Part shown: positions 34,000 through 45,130 of the stretch, one piece after another | Numbering within the stretch: the stretch's first letter is position 1 | Layout of the letters: each line of letters opens with the position of its first letter | Origin: Thinopyrum elongatum | Taxonomy: Eukaryota > Streptophyta > Magnoliopsida > Poales > Poaceae | Length of the DNA stretch: 64,000 nt | Assembly (NCBI GenBank): GCA_011799875.1 | Contig: CM022301.1 | Coordinates: forward strand, 210,015,888 to 210,079,887 | Direction: 5' to 3' | The notes under the pieces: model-generated | Database searches by the model: none | What the model was told of the DNA's origin: nothing | What the model saw: the letters and a program-made list of their open reading frames with translations, nothing else | Program-made: the position numbers and the translations under genes

Positions 34000-35548
34000 T
34001 GCTACTTGTGAGCTGCATTGGGATTTCCTCGAAGAGGGGAGGATGATGTAGTACAGTAGAGATAAGTATTTCCCTCAGTTAAGAACCAAGGTTATCAGTC
34101 CAGTAGGAGACTCACAAAAAGCCTCGTGAACAGCACCTGCGCACACAAAAGCAAATACTTGCACCCAATGCAAACAAGGGGGTTGTCAATCCCCTCGGCG
34201 GTTACTTGCAAGGATTAAATCTCGTAGTGGTAGGTAATAAAATGAATTGCAAAACAAAATAAAATAAATAAAATTGCAGCAAGGTATTTTTGTGTTTTTA
34301 TATATGATAAAAGTAGACCCAGGGGCCATAGTTTTCACTAGAGGCTTCTCTCTCGAGCACATAGCATATGGTGGGTGAACAAATTATTGTTGGGCAATTG
34401 ATAGAAAAGCGCATAGTTATGACGATATTCAAGGCAATGATCATGTGTATAGGCATCATGTCCAAGACAAGTAGACCGACTCCTGCCTGCATCTACTACT
34501 ATTACCCCACCCATCGACCGCTATGCAGCATGCATCTAGGGCATTAAGTATAAAGAAGAGTAACGCCTTAAGCAAGATGACATGATGTAGACAAAGTAAA
34601 CCCAATCAATATGAATAAACCCCGCCGTTTTACCCTTAATGGCCACAATACAAATACATGTCTTGTCCCCTACTTTGTCACTGGGATAGAGCACCGCAAG
34701 ATTAAACCCATCACAAAGCACCTCTCCCACTGCAAGATAAATCCATCTAGTTAGCCAAACTAAACGGATAGATCAGAGAGAAATACAAAGCTATAACAAT
34801 CATGCATAATAAAGTTCAGAAAAGACTCAATTAATATTTAATCTGATCGTAAACCCACAATTCATCATATCCCAACAAACACACCGCAAAAGAAGATTAC
34901 ATTAGGTAGAACTCCAAGAACATCGAGGAGAACATTGTATTGAAGATCAAAGAGAGAGAATAAGCCATCTAGCTACTAGCTATGGACCCGTAGGTCTATG
35001 GTGAACTACTTACGCATCATCGGAAGGGCAGCAAGGATGATATAGAAGCCTCCGTGATCGATTCCCCCTCCGGTAGAGTACCGAAAAAGGCCTCCAGATG
35101 GGATCATGGAAGAACAAAAGCTTGCAGCGGCAGAAAAAAATGTTTCGGGTGGTTCTCTGGTATATTGGAAATATTTGGGAATTTATAGAGGAAGAATTAG
35201 GTCAAGAGGTGCCACAAGGGGCCCACAAGCACAGGGGGTGCCCCCCTGGGGCACGCCTAGTGAGCTTGTCGCTCCCTCATGGCTCTTCTGGTCTTCTCCC
35301 GAACCTTCGTGGTCCCTTCTAGTCCATTAAAAACCGCCCTAAAGTTTCATCATGTTTGGACTCCATTTGATATTGATTTTCTGAAAAGCCAAAAACAAGC
35401 AAAAAACAGCAACTGACATTGGGCGCTAGGTTAATAGGTTAGTCCCAAAAAATGATATAAAATAGCATATAAATGCATAAAACATCCAAGATTGATACTA
35501 TAATAGCATGGAACAATAAAGAATTATAGATACGTTGGAGACGTATCA
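34000..35548 (-). mobile_element. Solo LTR C, inverted, between gag and protease of H
   Basis: A 1549-bp LTR of the element A/B family, starting TGCTACTTGTGAGC and ending ACGTATCA on the plus strand. Flanks agcat (33995-33999) and aacac (35549-35553) match at only 3 of 5, so the TSD is decayed or was altered. H gag-protease sequence is on both sides. Confidence 0.82.
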
Positions 35549-35553
35549 AACAC

Positions 35554-36396
35554 CAACATGATCGTTAATAGCATCATCATTATCATTGTCACTAGGTGGA
35601 TCTTCATTACCAGATTGTGTCTCGGCATCACAAATAGAAACATCATTAGGATTCTAAGAAGGTTTCTCAATATTACGTTCACTAGAAGCATGCAAAGTTT
35701 TATCCTTATTCTTTTTCTTCTTCCTAGATGAACTAGTTGCATCATTATTAATTCTCTGAGAAACTTGCTCACTTCTTTTAGGATGAACTTCAGCATATAG
35801 AGGATCCTGAGTCATTTTATCCTCTCTAGTTACTACTCTAATAGCATGTTCATTCATTTTATTATTCATCTTATTAAGCAAATCATTTTGTGATTTAGAA
35901 ACTTGTTCTAGCTAAGTTTGAACCATAGATGCGTGTTTACATAAAACTCTAATATCATTAGCAATTCTAAACATCATATCACTCAAACGTTCAATCATGA
36001 TGGCATTATGTTTCAATTAATCACTAGTTTTCATATTGAAGCTTCCTTGCTTAACAATGAAATTATCAAATTAATCCAAACATTGACTAGGAGATTTATT
36101 ATAAGGAATATCACCTTCATCAACTTTACGAAGAGAATTTACCTCCACTACCTGTGCCGGGAAGTCAAGTCCATGTATTTCTTCTATAGGTGGTAAATTC
36201 TTAATGTCTTCAGATTTAATACCCTTTTCTTTCATAGATTTCTTTGCTTCTTGCATATCTTGTAGACTGAGGAATAGAATACCTCTCTTCTTCGGAGTTG
36301 GCTTAAGTGGTGGTTCAGGAAGTGTCCAATCATCAGCATTTCTCAATATATTATTTAATAATTCCTCAGCCTGTTCAATAGTTTGTTCCCTGAAAA
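35554..36396 (-). pseudogene. Athila-type gag of H, middle/C-terminal part
   Basis: A single frame from about 36360 to 35560, broken by four stops (TAA, TAA, TAG, TAG). The first part has ADDWTLPEPPLKP and a KKSMKEKGIKSED-type helix. The later part has lysine-rich SSSRKKKKNKDK and acidic residues before the protease linker. It is separated from the gag start (63587-64000) by C2 and from the protease by solo LTR C. It structured the particle when active. Confidence 0.75.
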
Positions 36397-37443
36397 CACA
36401 ATGTAGCGACCCGACCCGACCCGATAAGGATCAAAGTCTCTGTGCTTACCATGCTAGTCCCTGGATCGACTTGCTAGCACACACAGTACTCAATGAAATA
36501 ACAGAAATAACACACATCTCTTTATTACATCGATAGTCCAGGAGCAATACAATTTATTACAAAGATATAGCATAAGGCCAAATAAAACAAATGCTGCGGA
36601 AGCATAGAAGTAAATGCGTCCATCAAATCCACGAGCAAAAGTTGAGTGTAGAACACCGACCTATGCACCTTAATCCTCGTCGGATATATCTGCAACATGA
36701 TAAGTTGCAGCCATATAGGCCAGTCCATTGAATGTACTGGCAAGCCACACCAAAGAGTATAATGAACCTATTTGTACATGCAATTTGGCTGCTGGAAAGC
36801 TCTAAGTTTAGTTTTGCATAAAGCTAATTTTTCCCTATTATAAAATAAATTATTCTACCACTGCAAAATAGCATACGATTGAGATGGTACCCCATCACAA
36901 TCTATTCCCAAAGTTTAATTAAAACCCAATTGATTAAAGTAAGGGTGATGAGATCTCTTGGCATTTCCACCATTAGATGCTCAAGATGTCCGTAACCGGG
37001 GACACGACTAATCGATTAGTTTGACACTCTACAGAGGTTGTGCACTTTTCCCCACAAGACTCGACCGCCTCCATGATCGGAAGATCGAGACATAGTATTT
37101 CAAAAGTATTCGTCCTTAACCCACGGATAGGCCGGTACACCTACATATTCTACATCTGCTAGCCTATCCAGGAAGAGGTCACACTATCTACTCAACTAAG
37201 CCAGAGCCCATAATGGCTTGTGGCTGCACACGTAAGCTTCTAGACATGAAAACACGTTTGATCCCTTTGATCCTGAGTGGACGGACCACTAGTGTGCACT
37301 CCCATGGATTCCGCATGAATGCTCCCACTGTACTTCGCCACCATTCAAACCAATCCTACCCAGGTAGTTCATTAATTATCTTAGATCCTGTTTACTACAT
37401 TGTCACTCATACTTTATGATGAATCACTCCCCAATCCACATCT

Positions 37444-37446
37444 ACT
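37444..37446. repeat. CACTA TSD, left copy
   Basis: act, matched by 49077-49079. The uninterrupted site is seen in the right LTR near 61918 (tctactttagcg). Confidence 0.85.
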
Positions 37447-37470
37447 CACTACTGCAGGATGCTGCTAACG
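37447..37470 (+). repeat. CACTA terminal inverted repeat, left
   Basis: Begins CACTACTGCAGGATGCTGCTAA. The right end reads CACTGGTACAACGAGGTGCT inverted, so the TIR is imperfect but alignable (CACT..TRCA...GGTGCT-type). Confidence 0.75.
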
Positions 37471-37613
37471 CGACACTACAATCAGAGACCCTTTGACGAA
37501 ACTATGTGCGATGCATTAATCGCAAACGGGGATGTAAAAAACCGTAAAAAAAAGATGCAAAATGTTTGCGATGGTGGAGACATCAAACACGGTTCAGATT
37601 TTAGTTACATGTG

Positions 37614-37997
37614 CGATGTAGGGCATACAGTTGATCCATACGAACTGTTTGCGATTAGATAGAAGAACAAAAACGGGCAGCCATATCAATGTGTGTGCAA
37701 TATACGGCATACAGTTCGCTCCGATGAACTGTTTGCTATTAGGGAATGCGACAGAAACAGTCAGCCAGATCAAGGTGTGTGTGATATACGGCATACGGTT
37801 CACTCGGATGAACTGTTTCCGATTAGGGAAGAGAACAGAAACGGTTCAACCTAACAAGATGTGTGTGATATGCGGCATACAGTTCACATAGATGAACTGT
37901 TTGCGATGAGCCAAAAGAACACAAACGTTTTGTGTAAACAAGATGTGTGTCATACGCAACAAACAGCCCACTCGGATGAACTATTTGTGATGAGAAA
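37614..37997 (+). repeat. 84-bp subterminal tandem repeat array
   Basis: Five units with conserved cores starting near 37614, 37697, 37782, 37866 and 37950 (period 83-85). Each has a CATACAGTTC...GATGAACTGTTTGCGAT core with CAGTTC/GAACTG palindromic arms. A sixth stray core is at about 39575-39620. Confidence 0.85.
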
Positions 37998-38419
37998 TTA
38001 TAACACAGACGGTTACTATAATTAGTTCATGTGCGATTCTGTTTGTACAAAAAACTTTGAAAAATGCAAACTAGTTGCTTGCGGTGGCTAGGAGTATCGC
38101 ACACGATGCGTCTGCGAGTAGTCGTGTGCGATGATTAGTAGGTTACACATACATTTCCTTATGTTAACACGTGTGTGATAAATAACACGTGGCACCGCAT
38201 ACGGTATTCGGGTTGTGTGTGTGCTCCACTTAGTCTTCCCGTGCTCCAGCGAATGCTTCCCGCGCTCCACATGAGTCAATTGTAAAATCCACGCCTCTTC
38301 CCTCATCGGTTTCCCGCCACCAGCTAATGGCTTGCTACATATAACCCAGGCGGCAATGCACCATCGCGACACTCTGCGCAGATCTAGTCCTCACCCATCT
38401 ACCATTAGTTATTCCAAGC
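37998..38419 (+). other. Left subterminal region before the first gene-like unit
   Basis: Single gtgtgcgatgat/atcgcacacg motifs, then CT-rich sequence with cccgctcc motifs resembling a plant 5' leader. A TATA-like acatataaccc lies at about 38337, some 80 bases before the ATG at 38420. Confidence 0.5.
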
Positions 38420-39100
38420 ATGCCAGGCAACAACCAAAGCTTCAACGTTGACCCCTACCTGCGTTACATCTTCGGCGAGGAGAACAAGCCGGAGCAGGTC
38501 GGGGAGCAAGAACTTCATCAGCCGGTGCAGGCACCATGGCCCATTGGCAGCGATATCGGCGTGACAGTCCTTGGGCGCACAATCGACATATTGTAGAGGA
38601 AGTGTGATGAGCAGTTTGCCATCCACCGTGCAAAAGATCCAGAGCTACTCGGCGGCATGATCGACGACCCACCCGAAGAGCCACCGTCACCAGTGCTCAT
38701 TGAGAGCCTGATGCCCTGCAAGGAATGGGCAGAGGACGTCTGCGATTCAGTCAAGACACAGCCAGCCTGCGGCTTCATCATTGCCGGTGGCGGCCATGTC
38801 AACCTCGATTCCGATGATGTGGTGGCCAGGCTCGAGCGCATCCTTGGCGGAGTTGATGTCCCCGATGAAGGAGAACATCGCCAACGTGATATCTCGAGGA
38901 TGCAAGTGATGGACGGAATTTGCTACCAGGCCAGAGACATGGAAATGGAGCGGTTCCACAGAGATATCATGCGCGCGGTTGCACACTGTCAAGCTCTTCT
39001 GGAAGAGGCCCAGCAGCCCCAAGAGCCTCCCAGCGCCAGCAGCTCCGTAGGCGTAGGCGGGTCGGGACACTTGGAATGGACGGCCGCAAGGGTGCTATGA
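38420..39100 (+). pseudogene. Unrecognised 226-codon frame with in-frame TAG, gene-like unit 1
   Basis: An ATG at 38420 opens a frame (MPGNNQSFNVDPYLRYIFGE...) that continues through a single TAG at 38594-38596 (codon 59) to the stop at 39098-39100. After the TAG, 147 codons are open from 38657. I recognise no domain. The protein is acidic; residues 80-150 are Pro/Glu-rich and a helical stretch (MERFHRDIMRAVAHCQALLEE) lies near 185-205. Codon use is GC-rich at third positions, unlike the surrounding DNA. A TATA-like motif upstream and a 3' flank shared with unit 2 suggest a real former gene. It could be a captured host fragment or an element accessory protein; the TAG may be a simple mutation. 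Confidence 0.5.
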
Positions 39101-39183
39101 TGATCATGGAGTCTGAGAAGACCGTCGTCGGAAGGCCGCTAGCTCAGCCTTTTAGCCTATATTTTATTATAATTGTATGCATA

Positions 39184-39290
39184 TGTAGGTCGTGAGTGTT
39201 TTGGGCATTGCCGCATGTGGCATTTTAAATTATCCTGAATATGTAAGACAATTATTAACCATTGCCATTGTAAATTTGCCTCAACAGCGA
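39184..39290 (+). repeat. 3' flank repeat, copy 1
   Basis: gccgcatgtggcattttaaa...gtaagacaattatta. A close copy is at 40510-40590, after unit 2. Confidence 0.8.
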
Positions 39291-39435
39291 GCAGAGCGCG
39301 CGCAGGGACGCCAGAGCGGAGCGCGCCGCGGCCGCCTCAATGGCGAGCAAAATGCATGGACAAACGCGAGCAGAGCGCGCCGCGGCCGCCTCAACGATGA
39401 GCAGAGCGCGCCACGTCCACCTCAACTGCGAGCAA
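39284..39435 (+). repeat. Short GC-rich tandem repeats
   Basis: About three copies of a segment with gagcagagcgcgccgcggcc followed by gcctcaa, 45-60 bp apart. Confidence 0.7.
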
Positions 39436-39849
39436 CCACGTGGTTAACCTTCTGGCACCCCGTGGGAGGCGCGACGGCGCATCCATCGGACACGATGGTG
39501 ATATCTTGACCGTGTGTGGGCAGACACGTACACATACATCCTAGAACGCGGGCCCACATTTTGGCCTTCCGATGCGTGGCATACGGTTGATCCATAAGAA
39601 CTATTTGCGATGAGCCAGAACAACAGAAACGGGCTTTGTAGGCCCAGAACCATCAATAAATTTTGACCTTGTTTCTCGTCACATTGCAGATTACAACGCA
39701 ATAAATAATTGCAAATCTATTCACACCGATCAAACCAATATGTGTTCACACTTAGCACCGGGATATAAAAACTACCCACTCAAAAATTACTTCATAGTTC
39801 CTCTCCTCATCACCCACAAAACTGGTCTTTCCTGTCAAGTCGTTCCGCC
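39436..39849 (+). other. Spacer between gene-like units
   Basis: Holds one stray subterminal-type core (about 39575-39620) and a leader-like stretch before the ATG at 39850, with a TATA-like gatataaaaac near 39762. Confidence 0.5.
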
Positions 39850-40581
39850 ATGACCGGTAGGAGGAGTTTCGGGTGGACATATAACCAGGGAGCAAAGACC
39901 AAGGCCGCGAAAGCACTAGAGAGGTCCCATCACCATGCAGCAGCTGCAGCAGAGATGTCCCGGCGCGCCACGGAGCCCTCGAACGAGCTCTCACCGGCAC
40001 GCGAGGGCTCTCACAAGCGCACTCTCCGCGTCGGCGATCGCGATGAGCTGGCGTTGCTGAAGTCTTTGGCCGCCGCCGACGACATTCTCGCTAGCCTCAT
40101 TAAGCAGCAGGAGCTGGTCGACGGCTTGATGAAGCTGCTCGAGATCAGTGATGCCTCGGTTGAGAAGGCGACCGGCCTCGTCGAGCAACTCATGGGTGAC
40201 AATGCGAAGCTCCTCAAGGTGCTCGCCGAGAAGGAGGAGGAGGCCACCGGCTGGAAGATGCTGCATGAGCAGAGCAGTGCCTTGGGGATGACGCTGACAA
40301 CGGTCATCGAGGAACTGATGGGTGACTTCAGGAAGCTCCGGATCGAGTGCGAGCAGGAGGTGGAGGAATCCGTGGCTGCTTTCAAGCAAAGTCGTGAGGA
40401 ATTGAAGAAGGAGCTCGAGGATGTCGTCGCCGGCGATCCATCGAGGAGTAGAGACAGTAGCGACCCAGATCGTTGTCTGCGATTTCCTTCTTCTCTTGCC
40501 CCCGTGTTTCCGGGCTTTGCCGCATGTGGCATTTTAAATTATCCGGAATATGTAAGACAATTATTATCCGCGCCATTGTAA
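39850..40581 (+). CDS. Unrecognised 243-residue coiled-coil protein, gene-like unit 2
   Basis: A clean open frame from ATG 39850. The N-terminus is basic and aromatic (MTGRRSFGWTYNQ) with an Ala run at about 31-35. Residues about 60-190 are strongly heptad-patterned (LALLKSLAAADDILASLIK, later KLLKVLAEKEEE and KKELEDVV), predicting a long coiled coil. The last 50 residues are probably not native, because the frame runs into the 3' flank repeat that also follows unit 1. Third positions are GC-rich. A TATA-like motif lies near 39762. No transposase, zinc-finger or nuclease motif is visible. It may be a TNPA-like DNA-binding/dimerising accessory factor or a captured host gene; I cannot decide. 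Confidence 0.55.
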   Translation: MTGRRSFGWTYNQGAKTKAAKALERSHHHAAAAAEMSRRATEPSNELSPAREGSHKRTLRVGDRDELALLKSLAAADDILASLIKQQELVDGLMKLLEISDASVEKATGLVEQLMGDNAKLLKVLAEKEEEATGWKMLHEQSSALGMTLTTVIEELMGDFRKLRIECEQEVEESVAAFKQSREELKKELEDVVAGDPSRSRDSSDPDRCLRFPSSLAPVFPGFAACGILNYPEYVRQLLSAPL

Positions 40582-40640
40582 ATTTGTCGTCGTATTATCC
40601 GTTGCCATTTTATTTGTCGTTGTATTATCCGTTACCCTAT
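40500..40640 (+). repeat. 3' flank repeat, copy 2
   Basis: Matches 39184-39290 and then repeats a ttgtcgt..tattatccg segment twice (about 40590-40630). Confidence 0.8.
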
Positions 40641-41192
40641 GCGGCATTTTAAATTAGGCCGGAATACGAGTTGAAAACACGAACAAAGCAAGTGCTAATG
40701 TTGAGCGGGGCCATGGGATCACAAGCAAACACCCTCCGTCCAGGTGCTTTAATTAACCGCGTTTAAACAGCGGCTAGGCCACCATAAATGGAGAAGTTGT
40801 GAGAGAGGCGGGCAGCTGGTGGATGGAGGTCAAAGAGCTCGCTTCCCGGTGAGCATGGGCGGCCTTGCTTCTCGCACGTGTCCCGTCGAGCCTGCGAGGT
40901 GGACAGGATGCACGCGTCCCATCGAGCCTGCATGGCGAACTTCTCGCGCTCGTCCCGTCTAATCAAACAGCTGCACGCACGCCACCGAGTATGGTTAAAT
41001 TTTGGCACAAAATACAAAGATGATCAATGAACGAGGACGAAGGTAGTACTATCCCATAAGAAAAGAGGGACGCGTGGCCGCACTTAAATGGTTACGGGAA
41101 CACACGGTTCATATAATACAACCGTTTGCGATATTAAAGTGTCAGCTATTTGTTTCAAAAGGACTTCGTTGGCTATTAATGCGTGCGCCTTG
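40641..41192. other. CACTA spacer
   Basis: Low coding content; a cgtcccgtcgagcctgc-type segment is repeated at about 40880-40930. No gene seen. Confidence 0.5.
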
Positions 41193-42830
41193 TCTCAAAC
41201 TGGACGATTTTTTTTACCATGACATATATGTGCCATGTCATGAAACCATGCCAAGTTTCATGTTTTTTGGGTGAGTTTTCGATTTACTGGGATTTAAAAA
41301 CCAAGATTCTCAATGTTTTAGGACGACGAGAAGTTTGTAATTCATTCCCATTCCTTCAATGAGACCTAAACATGCACCCAATGACACATGTACGATTTTC
41401 CACCCATTTTGCTTCACTGGAGCATGTGCTTGTAGTTCAAATTTGAATTATGGACTACATTAAATGCCTAGAAAACTCAATTAATATATAAAATAGCCAA
41501 ACTAACCCTGAACAGTTTCAAATTTCAGCACGACATTCCTGTTATTCTATGTTGTGTGTAGAAAACAAAGTTCAAGGCGAGAAGAGGCAACAATTATCGT
41601 TTCGCCCACAAGAGGGGCATGTTTCCCTACCGGAACCACGAGGATTGCGAGAAGCTTCGGTTTGTAAGAGGCTTGTAATATAGCTTGGCCCAAATTGGAC
41701 AATTATTTTACCACGACATATATGTGCCATGTAGTGACACCATGCCAAGTTTCATGATTTTCTGGTGAGTTTTGGATTTACGGAGATTTAAAAACCGAGA
41801 TTCGCAATGTTTGTGGCCGAGCCAGGACGCCGAGACGGTTGAATTCATTCCCATTCCTTCCATGGGACCTAAACATGCACCCCAAGGACACATGTATGTT
41901 TTTTCTAGCCATTTTGGTGCACTGGAGCATGTATTTGTAGTTCGGATTTGAATTATGGACATTAAATGCCTAGGAAACTCAATTAATGAATAAAAAAGGT
42001 CAAAGGAACCCAGAATAATTTTAAAGTTCAGCGCAAATCTCTCGTTGCTCCATGTTGCGTGTAGAAGAAAATACAAGGCTAGAAGAGGGAGTGATTATCG
42101 TTTCGCCCACAAGGGGACACGTTTCCCTATCGAAACCACGAGGGTTCTTGCGACAGGCTCCGGTTTGTAAGAGGTTTGTAATAAAGCTTGGCCCAAACTG
42201 GACAATGTTTTTACCACGACATATATGTGCCATGACGTGACACCATGCCAACTTTCATGACTTTCTGGTGAGTTTTGGATTTATGGGGATTTAAAAACTA
42301 AGATTCCAAATGTTTGAGGACGAGCCAGGACGCCGGTACGGTTGTAATTCATTCTCATTCCTTGCATGGGACTAAAACATGCACCCAAGGACATGTGTAT
42401 AATTTTTCTAGCCATTTTGGTGAACTGGAGCATGTATTTGTAGTTCAGATTTGAATTATGGACATTAAATGCCTAGGAAACTCAATTAGTGTATAAAAAG
42501 GCCAAACGAACCCTGAATAATTTAAAATTTCAGCACGGATATCCTGTCGTTCCATGTTGCCAGTGGAAGAAAATACAAGGCAAAAAGAGGCAGTGATTAT
42601 CGTTTCGCCCACAAGGGGGACACGTTTCCCTATCGGAACCATGAGGCTTCTTGAGAGAAGCTCTGGTTTGTAAGAGACTTGTAATAAAACTTGTGCCAAA
42701 ATGGACAAAAAATTTCCTCGACATATATGTGCCATGCCGTGACACCATGCCAAGTTTCACGATTTTCGAGTGAGTTTTGGATTTACGGGGATTTAAAAAC
42801 CGAGATTCTTCTCACGAAATGTTTTCAAAT
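41193..42830 (+). repeat. ~500-bp tandem repeat array, 3.3 copies
   Basis: The marker gacatatatgtgccatg occurs at 41221, 41715, 42218 and 42720 (periods 494, 503, 502). Each unit also contains a tttcgcccacaag...ggcacgtttccct segment, with variants. Minisatellite arrays of this kind are known in large Triticeae CACTA elements. No ORF is conserved between units. Confidence 0.9.
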
Positions 42831-43385
42831 AGCACACGGTTCACTCACGAAAGCCATGTGCCCACCAAACCATGGCCGATGCCCCCCTGCTGCGTGCGTG
42901 ATCTGAGTCGTGCGTTCTGATTGGCCAGAACTCAAACCCCACAGATTGTACGTCTGTACCGTTGGATGCTCCCAGATTGAACGTCAATCCTCATCCCTTT
43001 CGACAGCACATGCAGTTTCGGTTGTGATTTTATTTATATGGGTAAGCACTGTGCGCATGCGTCGTGCTAGCTCACGCTTCCTACTCTACTAAGTTTTCTG
43101 TATTAATGTTGTTATATATCCAAACACGCTACCGTTTCCCACCACTCCTCCCATCGGTTTCCCACCTCTTCTCCCATTGTTTTCCCGCTGCTAGTGTCAG
43201 TGCTCATTGAAGGCTAGGCGGCGACACACCGGCCATGTAAATATCGCACACAGTTTCTAAAAGCACAAATGTGTGTGATAGTAGGGAGTAGGTCCCATAG
43301 GGTCACCAGCGTGAAACGCCTTAAAGGCAAGAAGGCGATTCCTATCAGCAAGGGGCGGCTTCCCATCCGCTAGACTAGTCAAATA
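42831..43385. other. Spacer with subterminal-type motifs
   Basis: Contains tagcacacggttcac and tatcgcacacag..gtgtgtgata motifs, but no ORF or domain. Confidence 0.5.
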
Positions 43386-43456
43386 GAACGTAGAAGTTAA
43401 GCGTGCTCGGGCTGGAGTAGTCTAAGGATGGGTGACCCGGTGGGAAGTTGCATATC
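43386..43456 (+). rRNA. 5S rRNA-like segment (3' part, pseudo)
   Basis: Aligns with plant 5S rRNA from about base 44 to near the 3' end. GAAGTTAAGCGTGCTCGGGC covers box A, and GGATGGGTGACC..TGGGAAGT covers box C, with a few substitutions, a one-base shift between them and a short gap before TGCAT. The 5' third of 5S rRNA is not recognisable. The internal pol III promoter region is largely kept, and a T-run follows (TTTTTT at about 43572). It is not a functional 5S gene; it resembles the 5S-derived piece found in Cassandra TRIM LTRs. Confidence 0.72.
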
Positions 43457-43507
43457 TCTAGCTTCATTTAAACGCTATGATACGGTCATTATAGAGATAA
43501 ATGTCTC

Positions 43508-43735
43508 TATATTGACCTGTCATGGCGATTATATAAACCTTGGGATCCTTGTTTTGCTAATTTGTAGACTATGTTTTTTATTGGTTATATTTTGTTCTAA
43601 AAAATCAAAGAATGATCGACTCTATAGTGACCTGTCATGGCGATTATATAAACCTTGGGATCCTTTTTTTGCTAATTTGTAGACTATGTTTTTATTGGTT
43701 ATTTTTTGTTCTAAAAAATCAAAGAATGATCGACA
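43508..43735 (+). repeat. 115-bp tandem duplication
   Basis: Marker gacctgtcatggcgatta at 43514 and 43629; the copies are nearly identical over about 110 bp, ending aaagaatgatcgac. Confidence 0.88.
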
Positions 43736-43740
43736 TCTGT

Positions 43741-44600
43741 AGGCCCACACAATTTATCCCTTTGACTCAACGCACGAGAAGGGTTTACTCTTTGCTCCGT
43801 GTGCTATGTTATAGCAAATCAAGTTTCAGCACATGCATTGGACGACACCCGGCCCCTACCCCCCCCCCACCCGCCTCGAAGTTGCGCTCCCGACATCGTA
43901 CATCTTTAACCTGGCTTGGGGGGTACGATGTTCAGTTTGTAATGTTACTGATGTAGTTGGTACCCCATCGAACTTGTGCTTTCGGGATTTGAACAAATCA
44001 CACACCAGACCCATACATTTTTTTTGGGTCGCGTGCAGGGTATAGGGGGCCGGGTGTTCTGATCGAGCATGTCTCCCTTGTGCGGTTTATAGACGCCACA
44101 CATATCTGTGGGCTCCCCGAGGTATATATATTATCCTTGACCAATAACGAGGGGGGCCATACAATCTATCCCTTTGACCCAACATACAAGAAGGGTTTGA
44201 CCATGATGGTTTCCTATTGCTATGTGTGCCATGTTAGATCAAATAATATTTGAGCGCATGCGTTGGACTACACCCCCCCCCCCCCCCACCGCCGCCTCGA
44301 AGTTGGGAAACCGACATCGTACGTATTGAACCTGGCTTGGGGTCGAGTACGGTGTTCGGTTTGTAATGCAGTTGGTGGCCCATCGAAGTTGTGCATTAGG
44401 GATTTAAACACATCATACACCACCGTACCCATACATATTTTCGTGTCGCATGCAGTGTATATGGGGTCTTCTGATCGACCACGTCTCCCTTGTGCGGTTT
44501 TTCGGGCCGCATGCAGTGTATATGGGGTCTTCTGATCGACCACGTCTCCCTTGTGCGGTTTTTTGTGGTCCCTCTCATGCGATTTTTTATGATGGTTCAA
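43741..44600 (+). repeat. ~412-bp tandem duplication with a nested 61-bp duplication
   Basis: tatccctttgac at 43755 and 44167 marks two diverged copies. The second ends with a 61-bp unit (gcatgcagtgtatatgggg) repeated at 44448 and 44509. Both large copies carry a C homopolymer (about 43860 and 44274). Confidence 0.85.
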
Positions 44601-45130
44601 TCTATTGGCCCAAGCGGTTTATCGACAACAACGGTTGTCGTTTGACCAAATGATACAATCACTGGTCCGTCTTATGGTAGGTCATGGCGACATGCATGTA
44701 TGACCAAAGTATCATTACGTGCATCCACCCCGCCGACACGAAGTGGGAGGTGGGTCAAGCACCCTAGCTAGCTACGACATTATGTCATCATAGATATATC
44801 CAAGGGTGCTTTCGGGTTTGCGAGGCAGGTGCCACCAAAGTTGTGCATTGTGTATTTAAAGTTTTAAACATCACACCCAATATTCCTACAAATATTTGGC
44901 CACTTCCAGGTGGTTCTTGACTTCTGGCCCCTCTCATCGATCTTCGACGACGCACCCAACCGTGGGCCAGCGCGGTCAAAGTTGTGCATTGGAATTTTGA
45001 ACATCACAGACCACCCTTTTCACTCATATATATTTGGGCCACATGCTGGTGTGGCTGTCTTCTGACCCTCTCTAAAGTTTTTTTTGTTGCAAAGACTCTG
45101 ATGACGCTCAACGGACACGGGTATAATGTC
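44601..45130. other. Degenerate repeat region
   Basis: Two weak copies of the aaagttgtgcattg...aacatcaca part of the 412-bp unit (about 44840 and 44980); otherwise nothing recognised. Confidence 0.5.

Noticed and set aside
37614..37997. CRISPR-like look of regular 84-bp repeats
   Set aside because: Repeats are diverged, have no unique spacers of fixed length, and lie in a plant CACTA subterminal region.
40011..40532. 173-codon minus-strand frame opposite the coiled-coil ORF
   Set aside because: Ser-rich antisense shadow of a GC-rich coding frame.
44268..44600. 110-codon minus-strand frame in the 412-bp duplication
   Set aside because: Created by the 61-bp tandem duplication; the peptide simply repeats itself.
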